In this document: positions 8,786-17,041 of the stretch, one piece after another
How positions within the stretch are numbered: the stretch's first letter is position 1
Layout: every line of letters starts with the position of its first letter
DNA from: Streptomyces sp. NBC_00683
Lineage (GTDB): Bacteria; Actinomycetota; Actinomycetes; Streptomycetales; Streptomycetaceae
Direction of reading: 5' to 3'
Length of the DNA stretch: 64,000 nucleotides
NCBI RefSeq assembly: GCF_036226745.1
Contig: NZ_CP109013.1
Location: forward strand, 1,364,001 to 1,428,000
Notes under the pieces: model-generated
What the model saw: the letters and a program-made list of their open reading frames with translations, nothing else
The model's database searches: none
What the model was told of the DNA's origin: nothing
Translations under genes and position numbers: made by a program

Positions 8786-9804
8786 GCCTCGTTGCCGTCG
8801 TCGTGCCGGGCGCGGCTGGGCTGCACCCGCTTCGGTTCGCCGGGCATCTTCGGGTACTCCGGCGGATAGGGCAGATCGCCGAGCTTGTGCTCCTGCTCGT
8901 CGCGCGTGGCCAGCTCCAGCAGCTTGTCGAGCCGGAAGGCGTGGTCGTCCATGTCGGCGTGCAGGTCGCCCACCTCGGCGAACCGCACGGGCATGGTCCG
9001 GATGTCGAAGTCGCGCGGCTCGGCGTCGTCGATCTCCTCCCAGCGCAGCGGAGCGGAGACCGGGGCGTACGGACGGGGGCGTACGGAGTAGGCGGAGGCG
9101 ATGGTCCGGTCGCGGGCCGTCTGGTTGTAGTCGACGAAGATCCGCTCGCCCCGCTCCTCCTTCCACCACGCGGTGGTGACCCGGTCCGGCATACGGCGTT
9201 CGAGTTCCCGTCCCACGGCGATCGCGGCACGCCGGACCTGGGTGAAGGTCCACTCGGGCACGATGGGCACGAAGACGTGGATGCCGCGCCCGCCCGAGGT
9301 CTTGGGCCAGCCGCGCAGCCCGTGGTCGTCCAGGACGGACCGCAGTTCGTGGGCCGCCCTCACCGCATCGGCGTAGTCGGTGCCGGGCTGCGGGTCGAGG
9401 TCGATGCGCAGCTCGTCGGGATGGTCGGTGTCGGCCCTGCGTACCGGCCAGGGGTGGAAGGTCAGAGTCCCCAGGTTGGCCGCCCAGAGGACGGCGCCGA
9501 GCTCGGTGGGGCACATCTCGTCGGCGTGACGGCCGCTCGGGAATTCGATACGGGCGGTGGGGGTCCAGTCGGGGAGGTTCTTCGGCGCACGCTTCTGGTA
9601 GAAGAAGTCGCCCTCCACACCGTCCACGAAGCGCTGGAGGGTGGTCGGCCGCTCGCGGAGGGCGCGGAGGATCCCGGGCCCCACGGCCAGGAAGTACTCG
9701 GCCACGTCCCTCTTGGTGTAGCCCTTCTCGGGGAAGTACACCTTGTCCGGATTGGACAGCCGTACGGGCCGTCCGTCCGCTTCCAACTCCACCGCTGCTC
9801 CCAT
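8782..9804 (-). CDS. LigD-type primase/polymerase (non-homologous end-joining polymerase domain)
   Basis: Stand-alone archaeo-eukaryotic primase-like polymerase of the LigD PolDom family, 340 aa. The family adds nucleotides (often ribonucleotides) at broken DNA ends and templates. Visible hallmarks are LSNPDKVYFP at the N-terminus, the metal-binding RIDLDPQPGTDY, the SGGRGIHVFVPI nucleotide-binding motif, and RIFVDYNQTARDRTIASAYS. No ligase or nuclease domain is fused. The ligase is encoded divergently 76 bp away, so the LigD functions are split over separate genes here. I used ATG 9804, which begins MGAAVELEADG. More upstream starts would add a non-conserved arginine-rich leader. Confidence 0.9.
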   Translation of the reverse strand: MGAAVELEADGRPVRLSNPDKVYFPEKGYTKRDVAEYFLAVGPGILRALRERPTTLQRFVDGVEGDFFYQKRAPKNLPDWTPTARIEFPSGRHADEMCPTELGAVLWAANLGTLTFHPWPVRRADTDHPDELRIDLDPQPGTDYADAVRAAHELRSVLDDHGLRGWPKTSGGRGIHVFVPIVPEWTFTQVRRAAIAVGRELERRMPDRVTTAWWKEERGERIFVDYNQTARDRTIASAYSVRPRPYAPVSAPLRWEEIDDAEPRDFDIRTMPVRFAEVGDLHADMDDHAFRLDKLLELATRDEQEHKLGDLPYPPEYPKMPGEPKRVQPSRARHDDGNEA

Positions 9805-9880
9805 GTCGGCCACCGTAGGCCGGGCCCACATATGCCGCATATCGGGAGACGCGCTCCGCGGGACGGTCCAGAATCGGTCC

Positions 9881-10942
9881 ATGGACCTGCCCGTGATGCC
9901 TCCTGTGAAACCGATGCTCGCCAAGTCCGTGTCCGCCATTCCCCCGGGTATGCAGTACGAGGCGAAGTGGGACGGCTTCCGGGCGATCGTGCACCGGGAC
10001 GGCGACGAGGTGGTGATCGGCAGCCGGTCCGGAAAGCCGCTGACCCGCTACTTCCCCGAGCTGGTCACGGCGTTGCGGGAGAACCTCCCGCCCCGCTGTG
10101 TGATCGACGGGGAGATCGTGGTGGCGCACGGGGGGCGGCTGGACTTCGACCGGCTGAGCGAACGCATTCATCCGGCCGATTCGCGGGTGCGGATGCTGGC
10201 CGAGCAGACGCCGTCGAGCCTGGTGGCCTTCGACATCCTCGCGCTGGACGACCGGTCCCTGCTGAGCACGGTGCAGAGCGAACGGCGGACCCTGCTGGAG
10301 ACGGCGCTCTCCGGTGCGTCCGCCCCCGTCCACCTCGCTCCGGCCACCACGGACCCCGCCGTCGCCCAGGAGTGGTTCGAACGGTACGAGGGCGCGGGGC
10401 TCGACGGCGTGGTCGCCAAGCCGCTCGACCTGCCCTACCGGCCCGACGTCCGAGCGATGTACAAGATCAAGCATGCCCGGACCGCCGACTGCGTGGTGGC
10501 GGGCTACCGCTTCCACAAGAGCGGCCCCGTGGTGGGATCCCTGCTGCTGGGGCTGTACGACTCCGAGGGTGTGCTCCAGCACGTCGGGGTCTGCGCGGCC
10601 TTCCCGATGAAGCGGCGCGCCGAACTCGTCGAGGAGCTGGAGCCCCTGCGCATCGACCCCGCCGAGCACCCCTGGGCGGCTTGGGCGGACGCGGCCGCGC
10701 ACGAGGGGTCGAGGCTGCCGGGGGCGCCGAGCCGCTGGTCGGGCAAGAAGGACCTGTCCTGGGTGGCGATCGGCCCCGAGCGGGTCTGCGAGGTGGCCTA
10801 CGACCACATGGAGGGCGACCGTTTCCGCCACACCACCCAGTTCCGGCGGTGGCGGCCGGACCGCACCCCCGCCGGCTGCACCTACGAACAGCTGGAGGAA
10901 GTGGTGCGGTACGACCTGTCCGAGGTGCTTCCGGCCGGCTGA
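9881..10942 (+). CDS. ATP-dependent DNA ligase (LigC/LigD ligase-domain type)
   Basis: A 353-aa ATP-dependent ligase that seals DNA nicks through an adenylylated lysine. The nucleotidyltransferase motif I reads YEAKWDGFR with catalytic K29. Motif III is near SLVAFDILAL, motif IV is in GLDGVVAKPLDLPY, and motif V is MYKIKHARTADCVV. An OB-fold domain follows from about residue 215. Length fits the short LigC-like enzymes that lack the polymerase and phosphoesterase domains of LigD. It is divergent from the polymerase gene (76-bp gap), which suggests joint use in end joining. No Ku gene is in this window. The start at ATG 9881 gives MDLPVMPPVKPML, the usual N-terminus for this family. Confidence 0.92.
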   Translation: MDLPVMPPVKPMLAKSVSAIPPGMQYEAKWDGFRAIVHRDGDEVVIGSRSGKPLTRYFPELVTALRENLPPRCVIDGEIVVAHGGRLDFDRLSERIHPADSRVRMLAEQTPSSLVAFDILALDDRSLLSTVQSERRTLLETALSGASAPVHLAPATTDPAVAQEWFERYEGAGLDGVVAKPLDLPYRPDVRAMYKIKHARTADCVVAGYRFHKSGPVVGSLLLGLYDSEGVLQHVGVCAAFPMKRRAELVEELEPLRIDPAEHPWAAWADAAAHEGSRLPGAPSRWSGKKDLSWVAIGPERVCEVAYDHMEGDRFRHTTQFRRWRPDRTPAGCTYEQLEEVVRYDLSEVLPAG

Positions 10943-10945
10943 CGC

Positions 10946-12157
10946 TCAGGCGGTGGGCGTGGCGCAGGGTTCGTCCGTGGGCGCGTCGGAGGGCGTCGTG
11001 GTGGGCGAGGGGCCGGGCTCCGCGGACTCCGTCGGGCAGCCCGGCTGGGAGGTGCTGGGGTCCGGGTCCGGTGACGTACTCGGGTCCGTGGTCGGGTCGG
11101 GTGACGTGCTGGGATCCGGATCGGTGGTCGGGTCCGTGGGCCCGGTGTCGGTCGGGTCGGGGCTGGGGCCCGGGTCCGTCGGGGAGCCGCTGGGGTCCGG
11201 GGTGGCGGAGTCCGAGGGTGACGGTCCGGGCGAGGTCGAGGGACCGGGTGTCCGGGTGGGCTGCGGGCCGATGATGATGCCGCCGTCGTCGTCCGGGCGG
11301 CCGGGGCCGCCGACCGGGGCCTTGGGCGGGGTCGGGCCGCCTGCTCCGGGGCTCCTGGGGATCACACCGCTGCCGTCGGCGACGGGATGGGTGCCCTTGC
11401 GGTAGAACTCCAGCCAGGACAGCACCGTGCGCAGATAGGTGTCCGAGTGGTTGTAGCTGAGGATCGCCCGGTCGAGGTCCCCCCGCACCGACAGGTTGCG
11501 CGTCCCGGCACAGAGGTAGTGCCCGGCGGCCAGTGCGGCGTCGAAGATGTTGTTGGGGTCCTTGCGCCCGTCGCCGTTGCCGTCCTTCGCCCAGTGCGCC
11601 CAGGTGGATGGGATGAACTGCATCGGTCCGACGGCCCGGTCGTAGCGGGTGTCGCCGTCGTACGCACCGCCGTCGGTGTCCGGGATGTCGGCGAAGCCCG
11701 CACCGTTGAGGACGGGGCCGAGGATCGGGGAGAGCGTGGTGCCCCGGGCGTCGACCCGCCCTCCGCGCGCCTGCCCCGACTCGACCTTGCCGATCGCCGC
11801 GAGCAACTGCCAGGGGAGCCGGCAGCCGGGGTCGGTACGGCCCAGCGAGCTCTCGGACCTGCGGTACGCGGAGAGGACCGTCGCCGGAATGCCCGCTTCG
11901 GCCCAGGCCGGTACGACGACCGGGTTCGGCTTCGTGCCGGACCTGGGCGGCTCGGGCGTCTTCAGCGGCGGCAACTCCGTGTGGTAGCTGTCGTCGTTGG
12001 GCACCTGGGTCCAGACCACGTCGTCCGCTGCCACCGGCTTGTTGTCGTCGGCCCCGCCGACGAGCCCGGGTGCCTGGGACGCGGTGAGCGCGGCCATGGC
12101 GGCAACGGCCGTGGCCGTGCCGGTGAGTCCGCGGCGCATTGTTCCGTTGAACCTCAT
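10946..12157 (-). CDS. Secreted lytic transglycosylase with Pro/Ser/Asp-rich tail
   Basis: Predicted murein hydrolase of the MltB-like lytic transglycosylase fold, 403 aa. A signal peptide occupies about 1-35. The catalytic domain (about 112-256) contains E126 in AIGKVESGQARGG, the AVGPMQFIPSTWAHW motif, and an EF-hand-like calcium loop DGNGDGRKD near 192-200. Residues about 265-403 form a low-complexity tail rich in Pro, Ser, Thr, Asp and Gly. The ATG at 12157 is 22 bp after the stop of the last Mce-associated gene on the same strand, so it probably belongs to the mce operon and may open peptidoglycan for the Mce conduit (inference). It converges on the DNA ligase gene, with 3 bp between stops. 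Confidence 0.88.
   Translation of the reverse strand: MRFNGTMRRGLTGTATAVAAMAALTASQAPGLVGGADDNKPVAADDVVWTQVPNDDSYHTELPPLKTPEPPRSGTKPNPVVVPAWAEAGIPATVLSAYRRSESSLGRTDPGCRLPWQLLAAIGKVESGQARGGRVDARGTTLSPILGPVLNGAGFADIPDTDGGAYDGDTRYDRAVGPMQFIPSTWAHWAKDGNGDGRKDPNNIFDAALAAGHYLCAGTRNLSVRGDLDRAILSYNHSDTYLRTVLSWLEFYRKGTHPVADGSGVIPRSPGAGGPTPPKAPVGGPGRPDDDGGIIIGPQPTRTPGPSTSPGPSPSDSATPDPSGSPTDPGPSPDPTDTGPTDPTTDPDPSTSPDPTTDPSTSPDPDPSTSQPGCPTESAEPGPSPTTTPSDAPTDEPCATPTA
10960..11250 (-). repeat. Degenerate hexamer repeats encoding the Pro/Ser/Asp tail
   Basis: Read on the plus strand, variants of GGGTCC/GGGTCG recur dozens of times and encode alternating DPSTSPD, DPTTDP and PSPS units. The tract is likely to vary in length between strains by slippage. 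Confidence 0.7.
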
Positions 12158-12179
12158 GCGTGCTCCCTCTCCCCCCGGA

Positions 12180-12944
12180 TCACTGGGTGAACGTGTCGAT
12201 GGCGGAGATCCGCCAGGTGTCGCCGCGGCGAACGGCGTCCACTGCGAACATGGCCGCCGCGTAGGTCGTCTCCTCGGCCTTGCCCGTACGGGTGTTGCTC
12301 TGGTCGGCGAAGACCAGCAGCCGGGCCCGGTCGCCGTCGAGCCGTTCGACGCCGCTCTGGGTGACGGTCGTGGTGAGTACGAGCTTCTGCTTCGGCGCCT
12401 GTGCGCGTACCTCGGCGAGCATGTCCTTGTGCTGCTGCACCGCCCGGCCGACCAGATAGGTCCGTGCCGCACGGTCGGACTTCGCGGGCGAGGCGTAGTT
12501 GTACGAGAACACGGCCCCGACAGCCTCGGTGATCTGGCCCTTCACCTCGCTGGTCCGGCCGATGTCGGTGAGGGCGGTGTTCTGCCGGCTCGGGTCGTCG
12601 CGCAGTGTGCCGGCCGAGGCGAACGCCCAGGCGGCGAAGGCGCCGAGGAGCACGGTGGCGGCGCAGAGGACGGCGGGGAGCCGGATGCGGAGCCGGGGCG
12701 TGCGCTTGCGCCGGGTCCCGGGCTCCTCCTCCGCGGCCTCCTGATCCACGCCGGGATCCTCGATGTCCGCTTCCTCCAGGGCTGTTGGGCCTGCGACTGC
12801 ACCATCCGCGGCCGTATCCTCCGTGGCCGGCCCGTTCTCCACGGGCGGCCGGTCAGGGGTGACGCGCCCCCGGGGCGGGGCGGTCGCCGTCGCGGCGGAG
12901 GCCAACCGTCGCTGACGGTTGACGAGGTGACGGGTCGTCGACAT
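12180..12944 (-). CDS. Mce-associated membrane protein (long form)
   Basis: A 254-aa single-pass protein. The cytoplasmic N-terminus is long and acidic (about 40-75 rich in Glu/Asp). A transmembrane segment lies near 89-111. A C-terminal domain of about 130 aa resembles the Mce-associated (Mas) or NTF2-like fold and ends TWRISAIDTFTQ. Such proteins accompany actinobacterial mce operons and stabilise or assist the transporter. It shares its plan with the gene at 13532-14134, and the two alternate with two shorter relatives, which suggests duplication of a long/short pair. It is the fourth Mas gene and follows 12988-13518 after 43 bp. Confidence 0.8.
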   Translation of the reverse strand: MSTTRHLVNRQRRLASAATATAPPRGRVTPDRPPVENGPATEDTAADGAVAGPTALEEADIEDPGVDQEAAEEEPGTRRKRTPRLRIRLPAVLCAATVLLGAFAAWAFASAGTLRDDPSRQNTALTDIGRTSEVKGQITEAVGAVFSYNYASPAKSDRAARTYLVGRAVQQHKDMLAEVRAQAPKQKLVLTTTVTQSGVERLDGDRARLLVFADQSNTRTGKAEETTYAAAMFAVDAVRRGDTWRISAIDTFTQ

Positions 12945-12987
12945 CTCTCGGTTCCTCTCGAAGGCGGTGCGGTCCGGGGAGGGGGTG

Positions 12988-13518
12988 TCAGCCGGCGGTG
13001 TTGCCGACGGGCGCCTGGCCGAGGGCGCTGAGCTTCCACCCCTCGGAGGTACGGGTGAGCTGCCCGAGCATCCGGCTCTCCTTCACCGCGGGCTTGCCTT
13101 TCGGTGCGGTCACGGTGACCCGCAGGGCGACCATCACGCCGGCCTTGCCGGCCCGTTCGTCCAGCTCGGTCACCGCTCCGGACAGCACCTCGGCCGTGCT
13201 CACGGTCCCGGCCGCCTCGATCTGCTCGGCGAACCCGTCGCGCCCGTCGACGAGTTGCTTGTGGAGGTCGCCCGTCGTCGAGTCCTCCCAGCTGTCGAGA
13301 CCCTGGTCGAGCTTCGCGTGGTCGAGCGTGTTCATGTTCTGCACGGCCTGCTCCCCCGCGGCCAGCGCGTCGTCGCGGGCCTGTGCGTAGGCCGCCGAGT
13401 CGTCGTGAGCGGCGTCGTACCGGGACCAGCCGCCCCAGCCCGCCGCGACCGCCGCCACGGCGGTCAGCGCGATCGCTGCCGCCACCAGCGGATTCCTCGT
13501 CGTCCGTACCCGTGCCAT
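12988..13518 (-). CDS. Mce-associated membrane protein (short form)
   Basis: A 176-aa protein with an N-terminal membrane anchor (about 11-30) and one extracytoplasmic Mas-like domain. It contains the shared features AYAQARDDALAAGEQ, LDERAGKAGVMVALRV and TSEGWKLSALGQAPVG. It is clearly related to the short protein at 14131-14652 (similar anchor, TALDERAGTA and DGWKVKALEAIPVG), so the two are likely paralogues. It lies 13 bp after the stop of 13532-14134 and has the same direction as the mce genes. The role is inferred from position and family. Confidence 0.8.
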   Translation of the reverse strand: MARVRTTRNPLVAAAIALTAVAAVAAGWGGWSRYDAAHDDSAAYAQARDDALAAGEQAVQNMNTLDHAKLDQGLDSWEDSTTGDLHKQLVDGRDGFAEQIEAAGTVSTAEVLSGAVTELDERAGKAGVMVALRVTVTAPKGKPAVKESRMLGQLTRTSEGWKLSALGQAPVGNTAG

Positions 13519-13531
13519 CGGTGCCTCTCCC

Positions 13532-14134
13532 CTACCTGGAGGTGATCTCGACGATCTGCCAGCGTCCGTCCCGCAGTTCGGCGGTGACGGACAGCTGGGC
13601 CGCCGCTGTGGTGGCGGCCTTCCCCTCGCGCTCGTACACCTGGTCGAGGAAGACGAGCAGGTGGGCGCTGCTGCCGCTGAGCCGGGTCACTCCGGCCCGT
13701 ACGACGTGGGTGGTGAGCGTCAGCTTCTGGTCCGCGGCCTGCTTCTCGACCTGGCCGAACAGTGCCGCGTACTGCTGGAGCGCCTTGCCCGCCAGCAGCT
13801 GCTTCGCCGACTCCTTCGTGACGGCGGTGGCCTGCGGGCTGTACGAGAAGACCTTGCCCAGCGCGTTGCTGACATCGCCCGCGACCCGGGTGGTCGCCGC
13901 CGTGTCGGTCAGCGCGCTGTTGGATGTGGCGGGGGTGTCGCGGAGTTGCTGCCCGGCGACGAAGAACGCGCCGCCGGCCACGAGCAGGGCGACGGCCAGG
14001 ACCGCGGCGACGGTCCGTGCCGGGCGTCGGCGGTTCGGCGCGGCCCCCTCCTCCGCCCCGGGTTCCACCGTGCCCGCCTCCGGGTCGGTGTCGATGGTGG
14101 TGATCGCCACCGTGGTCCCTCCGGTCTGCTTCAT
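13532..14134 (-). CDS. Mce-associated membrane protein (long form)
   Basis: A 200-aa protein. A cytoplasmic tail of about 37 residues (acidic, then RRRPAR) precedes a transmembrane helix near 38-60. A periplasm-facing Mas/NTF2-like domain follows and ends RDGRWQIVEITSR. It is homologous in plan to 12180-12944, sharing ATSNSALTDT versus RQNTALTDI after the helix and SHLLVF/ARLLVF late in the fold. The ATG at 14134 overlaps the preceding stop (ATGA), so it is translationally coupled to its short partner. Probable accessory subunit of the Mce transporter. Confidence 0.8.
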   Translation of the reverse strand: MKQTGGTTVAITTIDTDPEAGTVEPGAEEGAAPNRRRPARTVAAVLAVALLVAGGAFFVAGQQLRDTPATSNSALTDTAATTRVAGDVSNALGKVFSYSPQATAVTKESAKQLLAGKALQQYAALFGQVEKQAADQKLTLTTHVVRAGVTRLSGSSAHLLVFLDQVYEREGKAATTAAAQLSVTAELRDGRWQIVEITSR

Positions 14135-14652
14135 GTGCCGCTCCCGACGGGTATGGCCTCGAGTGCCTTGACCTTCCAGCCGTCGCCGGTCCGGGCGAGG
14201 CTCGCCTCGAAGCGTTTGCGCTCCGTGCCTCCCTTGCCGGTGCGCGGGGTGACCTCGACGTCGACGGTCGCGATCATCGCGGCGGTCCCGGCCCGTTCGT
14301 CGAGCGCGGTGAGCGCGGCGTCGGTGACCTTCCCGTGCGCCGTGGCACCGGACTTGGCGAGTTCGCTCGCGTCCTTCGTGCGGCTGCTCCTCAGCCCGTC
14401 GTGCAGCGGACCCGTCGAGGAGGCGAGCCACGCGTCGAGCCCCGAGGCGACGGTCGTGCCGTCCTTGCCGTCCATGGTGTTCAGCCGGGCGATGTGCCGC
14501 TTCCCGTCGTCGAGTGCGGCGTCGCGGCTCTTCGCGTACGACAGGGTGTCGTCGCCCCGCGCCTGCGCGTACGACCAGCCGCCGAGCGCGCAGATCAGTA
14601 CGGCGGCCAGGAGCACGGCCCAGCCGCTCAGGCTCTTCGTCCGGGCGTTCAC
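14131..14652 (-). CDS. Mce-associated membrane protein (short form)
   Basis: A 173-aa protein anchored by a helix near 10-30, with one extracytoplasmic domain. It is paralogous to 12988-13518. It is the first Mas gene after mceF and is coupled to it by an ATGA overlap at 14649-14652. Its own stop overlaps the next start in the same way. The order of short, long, short, long Mas genes after mceF is a clear pattern. Confidence 0.8.
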   Translation of the reverse strand: MNARTKSLSGWAVLLAAVLICALGGWSYAQARGDDTLSYAKSRDAALDDGKRHIARLNTMDGKDGTTVASGLDAWLASSTGPLHDGLRSSRTKDASELAKSGATAHGKVTDAALTALDERAGTAAMIATVDVEVTPRTGKGGTERKRFEASLARTGDGWKVKALEAIPVGSGT

Positions 14653-15902
14653 AGGCCACCTCCGAGGCCCAGCAGGCCGGCCATGCCCCGGGGCGCCGGC
14701 GACGTGTCGCCGGTGGTGCCGAACGCACCCGGGAGCCGGTCCCCGTCGCTGCCGGTGAGGAGCGGGCCGGGAACGGCGGGAACGGGCACGGGCCCGCCCC
14801 TGGGGGCGTTGGCGCTGCCGCGGACGTTGATCCCGGTACCGGGCGAGGAGGCGCAGCGGGCCTTGGTGTTGACGGCCGGGGCCGGTGAGAGGTCGGTGCC
14901 CTCGCGGTAGGTCGTGGAGCCGTATCCGGCGGTGCAGGGCAGCGGTTCGAAGAAGGTGACCGACATGCCGAACCGGGCGCCGTCCTCGTCGACCGCACTC
15001 GCTCCCGCCGCTGCGACCGCGGGGACCTTCACCAGGAGTTCCTCCAGTCCGCGCTGCCGGGTGACGGCGACCTCGGAGGTGGTGAGGAGGTTGGCGACGA
15101 CGACGCCGAAGCCGGGCTCCACGTCACGCAGCAGCCCGCTGATCTGTGCGGTCGCGTCGGGGGCGGCGGCGATCAGCCGGCGCAGGTCGGCGTCCGATCC
15201 CTTCAGTTCGGCGGCGAGTTCCTCGGCACCGGACGCGAAGCCCTTGAGGGCGTCGCCCTGTTCGGCCTGGGTACGCAGCACGGTCTCGCCGTCGGCCATG
15301 AGCTTCGTGGTGGTCGGCAGGGCCTCGTCCGCCGCCTCGACGAACTCGCTGCCGGTGTCCAGCAGGACCTGGAGGTCGTCGCCGCGCCCGTTGAAGGCCG
15401 CACCGAATTCGTCGACGACGGTGCGCAGCGCTTCCGCGTCTACGGATGCCGTCAGGTCGTTGACGCTGGTGAGGACGTTGGTGACGGGAGCGGGGATGGT
15501 CGTGTCGGCCTGGTCGATGACCGAGCCGTTCTCCAGGAAGGGACCGTCCTCACGGGTGGGCCGCAGGTCGATGTACTGCTCGCCCACGGCGGAGAGGTTG
15601 GCGACGACGGCCTCCAGGCTGTCCGGGATGCGCGGTGCGTCGTTCTCGATGCGCAGCTCGGCCTCGACACCGTCGTCGGTCAGTTCGATCGGGCCGACCC
15701 TGCCGACGGACACGCCCCGGTAGGAGACGTTGGAGTGGGTGTACAGGCCGCCGGTCTGCGGCAGTTGGACCGTCACGGTGTAGTAGCTGCGCAGGCCGAC
15801 GTAGTGGCCGAGGTCGGCGTACCGCACACCGAGGTAGCCGAGTACGAGCACCGCGATGATGAGGAAGGCGATGTTCTTGAGCCGGGTGGCGAGCGTGATC
15901 AT
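14649..15902 (-). CDS. mceF: MCE-family protein MceF
   Basis: A 417-aa MCE subunit, sixth of the six that together build the hydrophobic lipid channel. An N-terminal membrane helix lies near 8-27. The MCE/MlaD domain (about 36-120) contains the typical SYRGVSVGRVGPIELTDDG core and the VGEQYIDLRP strand. A long helical region follows, then a Pro/Gly-rich C-terminus (about 345-417). Mce subunits assemble as heterohexamers in actinobacteria, carrying lipids or sterols to the YrbE permease. Start and stop overlap the neighbouring genes by ATGA. Confidence 0.9.
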   Translation of the reverse strand: MITLATRLKNIAFLIIAVLVLGYLGVRYADLGHYVGLRSYYTVTVQLPQTGGLYTHSNVSYRGVSVGRVGPIELTDDGVEAELRIENDAPRIPDSLEAVVANLSAVGEQYIDLRPTREDGPFLENGSVIDQADTTIPAPVTNVLTSVNDLTASVDAEALRTVVDEFGAAFNGRGDDLQVLLDTGSEFVEAADEALPTTTKLMADGETVLRTQAEQGDALKGFASGAEELAAELKGSDADLRRLIAAAPDATAQISGLLRDVEPGFGVVVANLLTTSEVAVTRQRGLEELLVKVPAVAAAGASAVDEDGARFGMSVTFFEPLPCTAGYGSTTYREGTDLSPAPAVNTKARCASSPGTGINVRGSANAPRGGPVPVPAVPGPLLTGSDGDRLPGAFGTTGDTSPAPRGMAGLLGLGGGL

Positions 15903-17041
15903 CGGCTGCTGCCCTCCGTGCCCGGTGTCGTGATCGAGGGAAGGGGCAGGGGAAGCGCCGCCTTCTGCCGGACCGTTGGCGCGGTGCCGCCCGGGGTGAG
16001 TGCCGGGATGATCTGGGTACCGGGCATGGCCGTCACATCCAGGTAGACGTTGAGGTAGTCGCCCTTCACTCCGCGCAGCACCTCGTCGGTGAACGGGTAG
16101 GTGAGCAGTACCTGGAGGGAGTCGGGCAGGTCCTGGCCCGAGTCGGCGAGGGCCCTGAGCGTGGGGGCGATCGCCTTGAGGTCCGCGATCGTGTCGGCCT
16201 TGCTCTTGTTGATCGTCCCCACGGCGACGGTGGAGAGCGTGTCGAGCGAGCGCAGCATGGTCAGGAGCGAACCGCGTTGCTTCTCCAGGACCTTCATTCC
16301 GGGGCTCAGCCCGGTGAGGACGGTGCCGACGTCCTGTTTGCGGGTGGCGAGGGTGGCGGCGAGGCGGTTGACGCCGTCGAGCGCCTCGGTGATGTCTTCC
16401 TTGTGGTCGTCCAGGTTGGTGACGAGCGTGTCGACGCGGCTGAGCATCGAACGGATCTGGGGTTCCTGTCCGGCCAGTGCCTTGTTGAGCTCGGTGGTGA
16501 TGGTCTTGAGCTGGTTGATGCCCCCGCCGTTGAGGAGCATCGACAGGGCGCCGAAGACCTCCTCGACCTCCGGGTTGCGGTTGGTGCGTGTGAGCGGGAT
16601 CCGGTCGCCGTCCGCCAGTGCGCCCTCGGCCGTTCCGGCGGCGGGCGGTGAGAGCTGGATGTACTTCTCGCCGAGGAGGCTGGACTGTTCGAGGTGGGCG
16701 TACGCGTTGGCGGGCATCCTGATCTTCCCGTTGACCCGCATGGTGACCTTCGCGGTCCAGCCGCCGGGGGTGAGGGAGATCTTGGTGACCCTGCCGACCG
16801 CGACGTCGTTGACCTTGACCGAGGACTGCGGCGCGAGGCTGAGGACGTCCCCGAACTCGGCGGTGATCTCGTACGGGTGGTCGCCGAGGTCGGCGCCGCC
16901 GGGCAGGGGTACCTGGTCGATGCCGGTGAACGAGGGCATGTCGACGCTGGTGACGACGAGTGCGAGGCCGACACCGACGGCGAGCAGGGCGGCGAGGCCC
17001 GTGGTCGCGCGGGCTCCGGGTCTGCGCAGGGCACGGCTCAT
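15899..17041 (-). CDS. mceE: MCE-family protein MceE (no lipobox)
   Basis: A 380-aa MCE subunit. The signal or anchor is near 15-33, the MCE domain about 55-135 (SSVKVNDVAVGRVTKISLTPGGW, LLGEKYIQLSPP), then coiled-coil helices to about 320. The mycobacterial MceE position is a lipoprotein (LprK type). Here no Cys follows the hydrophobic segment (...LALVVTSVDMPSF), so it is probably helix-anchored rather than lipidated. It overlaps both neighbours by 4 bp. Confidence 0.9.
   Translation of the reverse strand: MSRALRRPGARATTGLAALLAVGVGLALVVTSVDMPSFTGIDQVPLPGGADLGDHPYEITAEFGDVLSLAPQSSVKVNDVAVGRVTKISLTPGGWTAKVTMRVNGKIRMPANAYAHLEQSSLLGEKYIQLSPPAAGTAEGALADGDRIPLTRTNRNPEVEEVFGALSMLLNGGGINQLKTITTELNKALAGQEPQIRSMLSRVDTLVTNLDDHKEDITEALDGVNRLAATLATRKQDVGTVLTGLSPGMKVLEKQRGSLLTMLRSLDTLSTVAVGTINKSKADTIADLKAIAPTLRALADSGQDLPDSLQVLLTYPFTDEVLRGVKGDYLNVYLDVTAMPGTQIIPALTPGGTAPTVRQKAALPLPLPSITTPGTEGSSR

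Noticed and set aside
10960..11250. Possible CRISPR or tandem-repeat array
   Set aside because: Repeats are hexamer-scale, degenerate and in frame with a Pro/Ser/Asp tail; no spacers and no cas genes.
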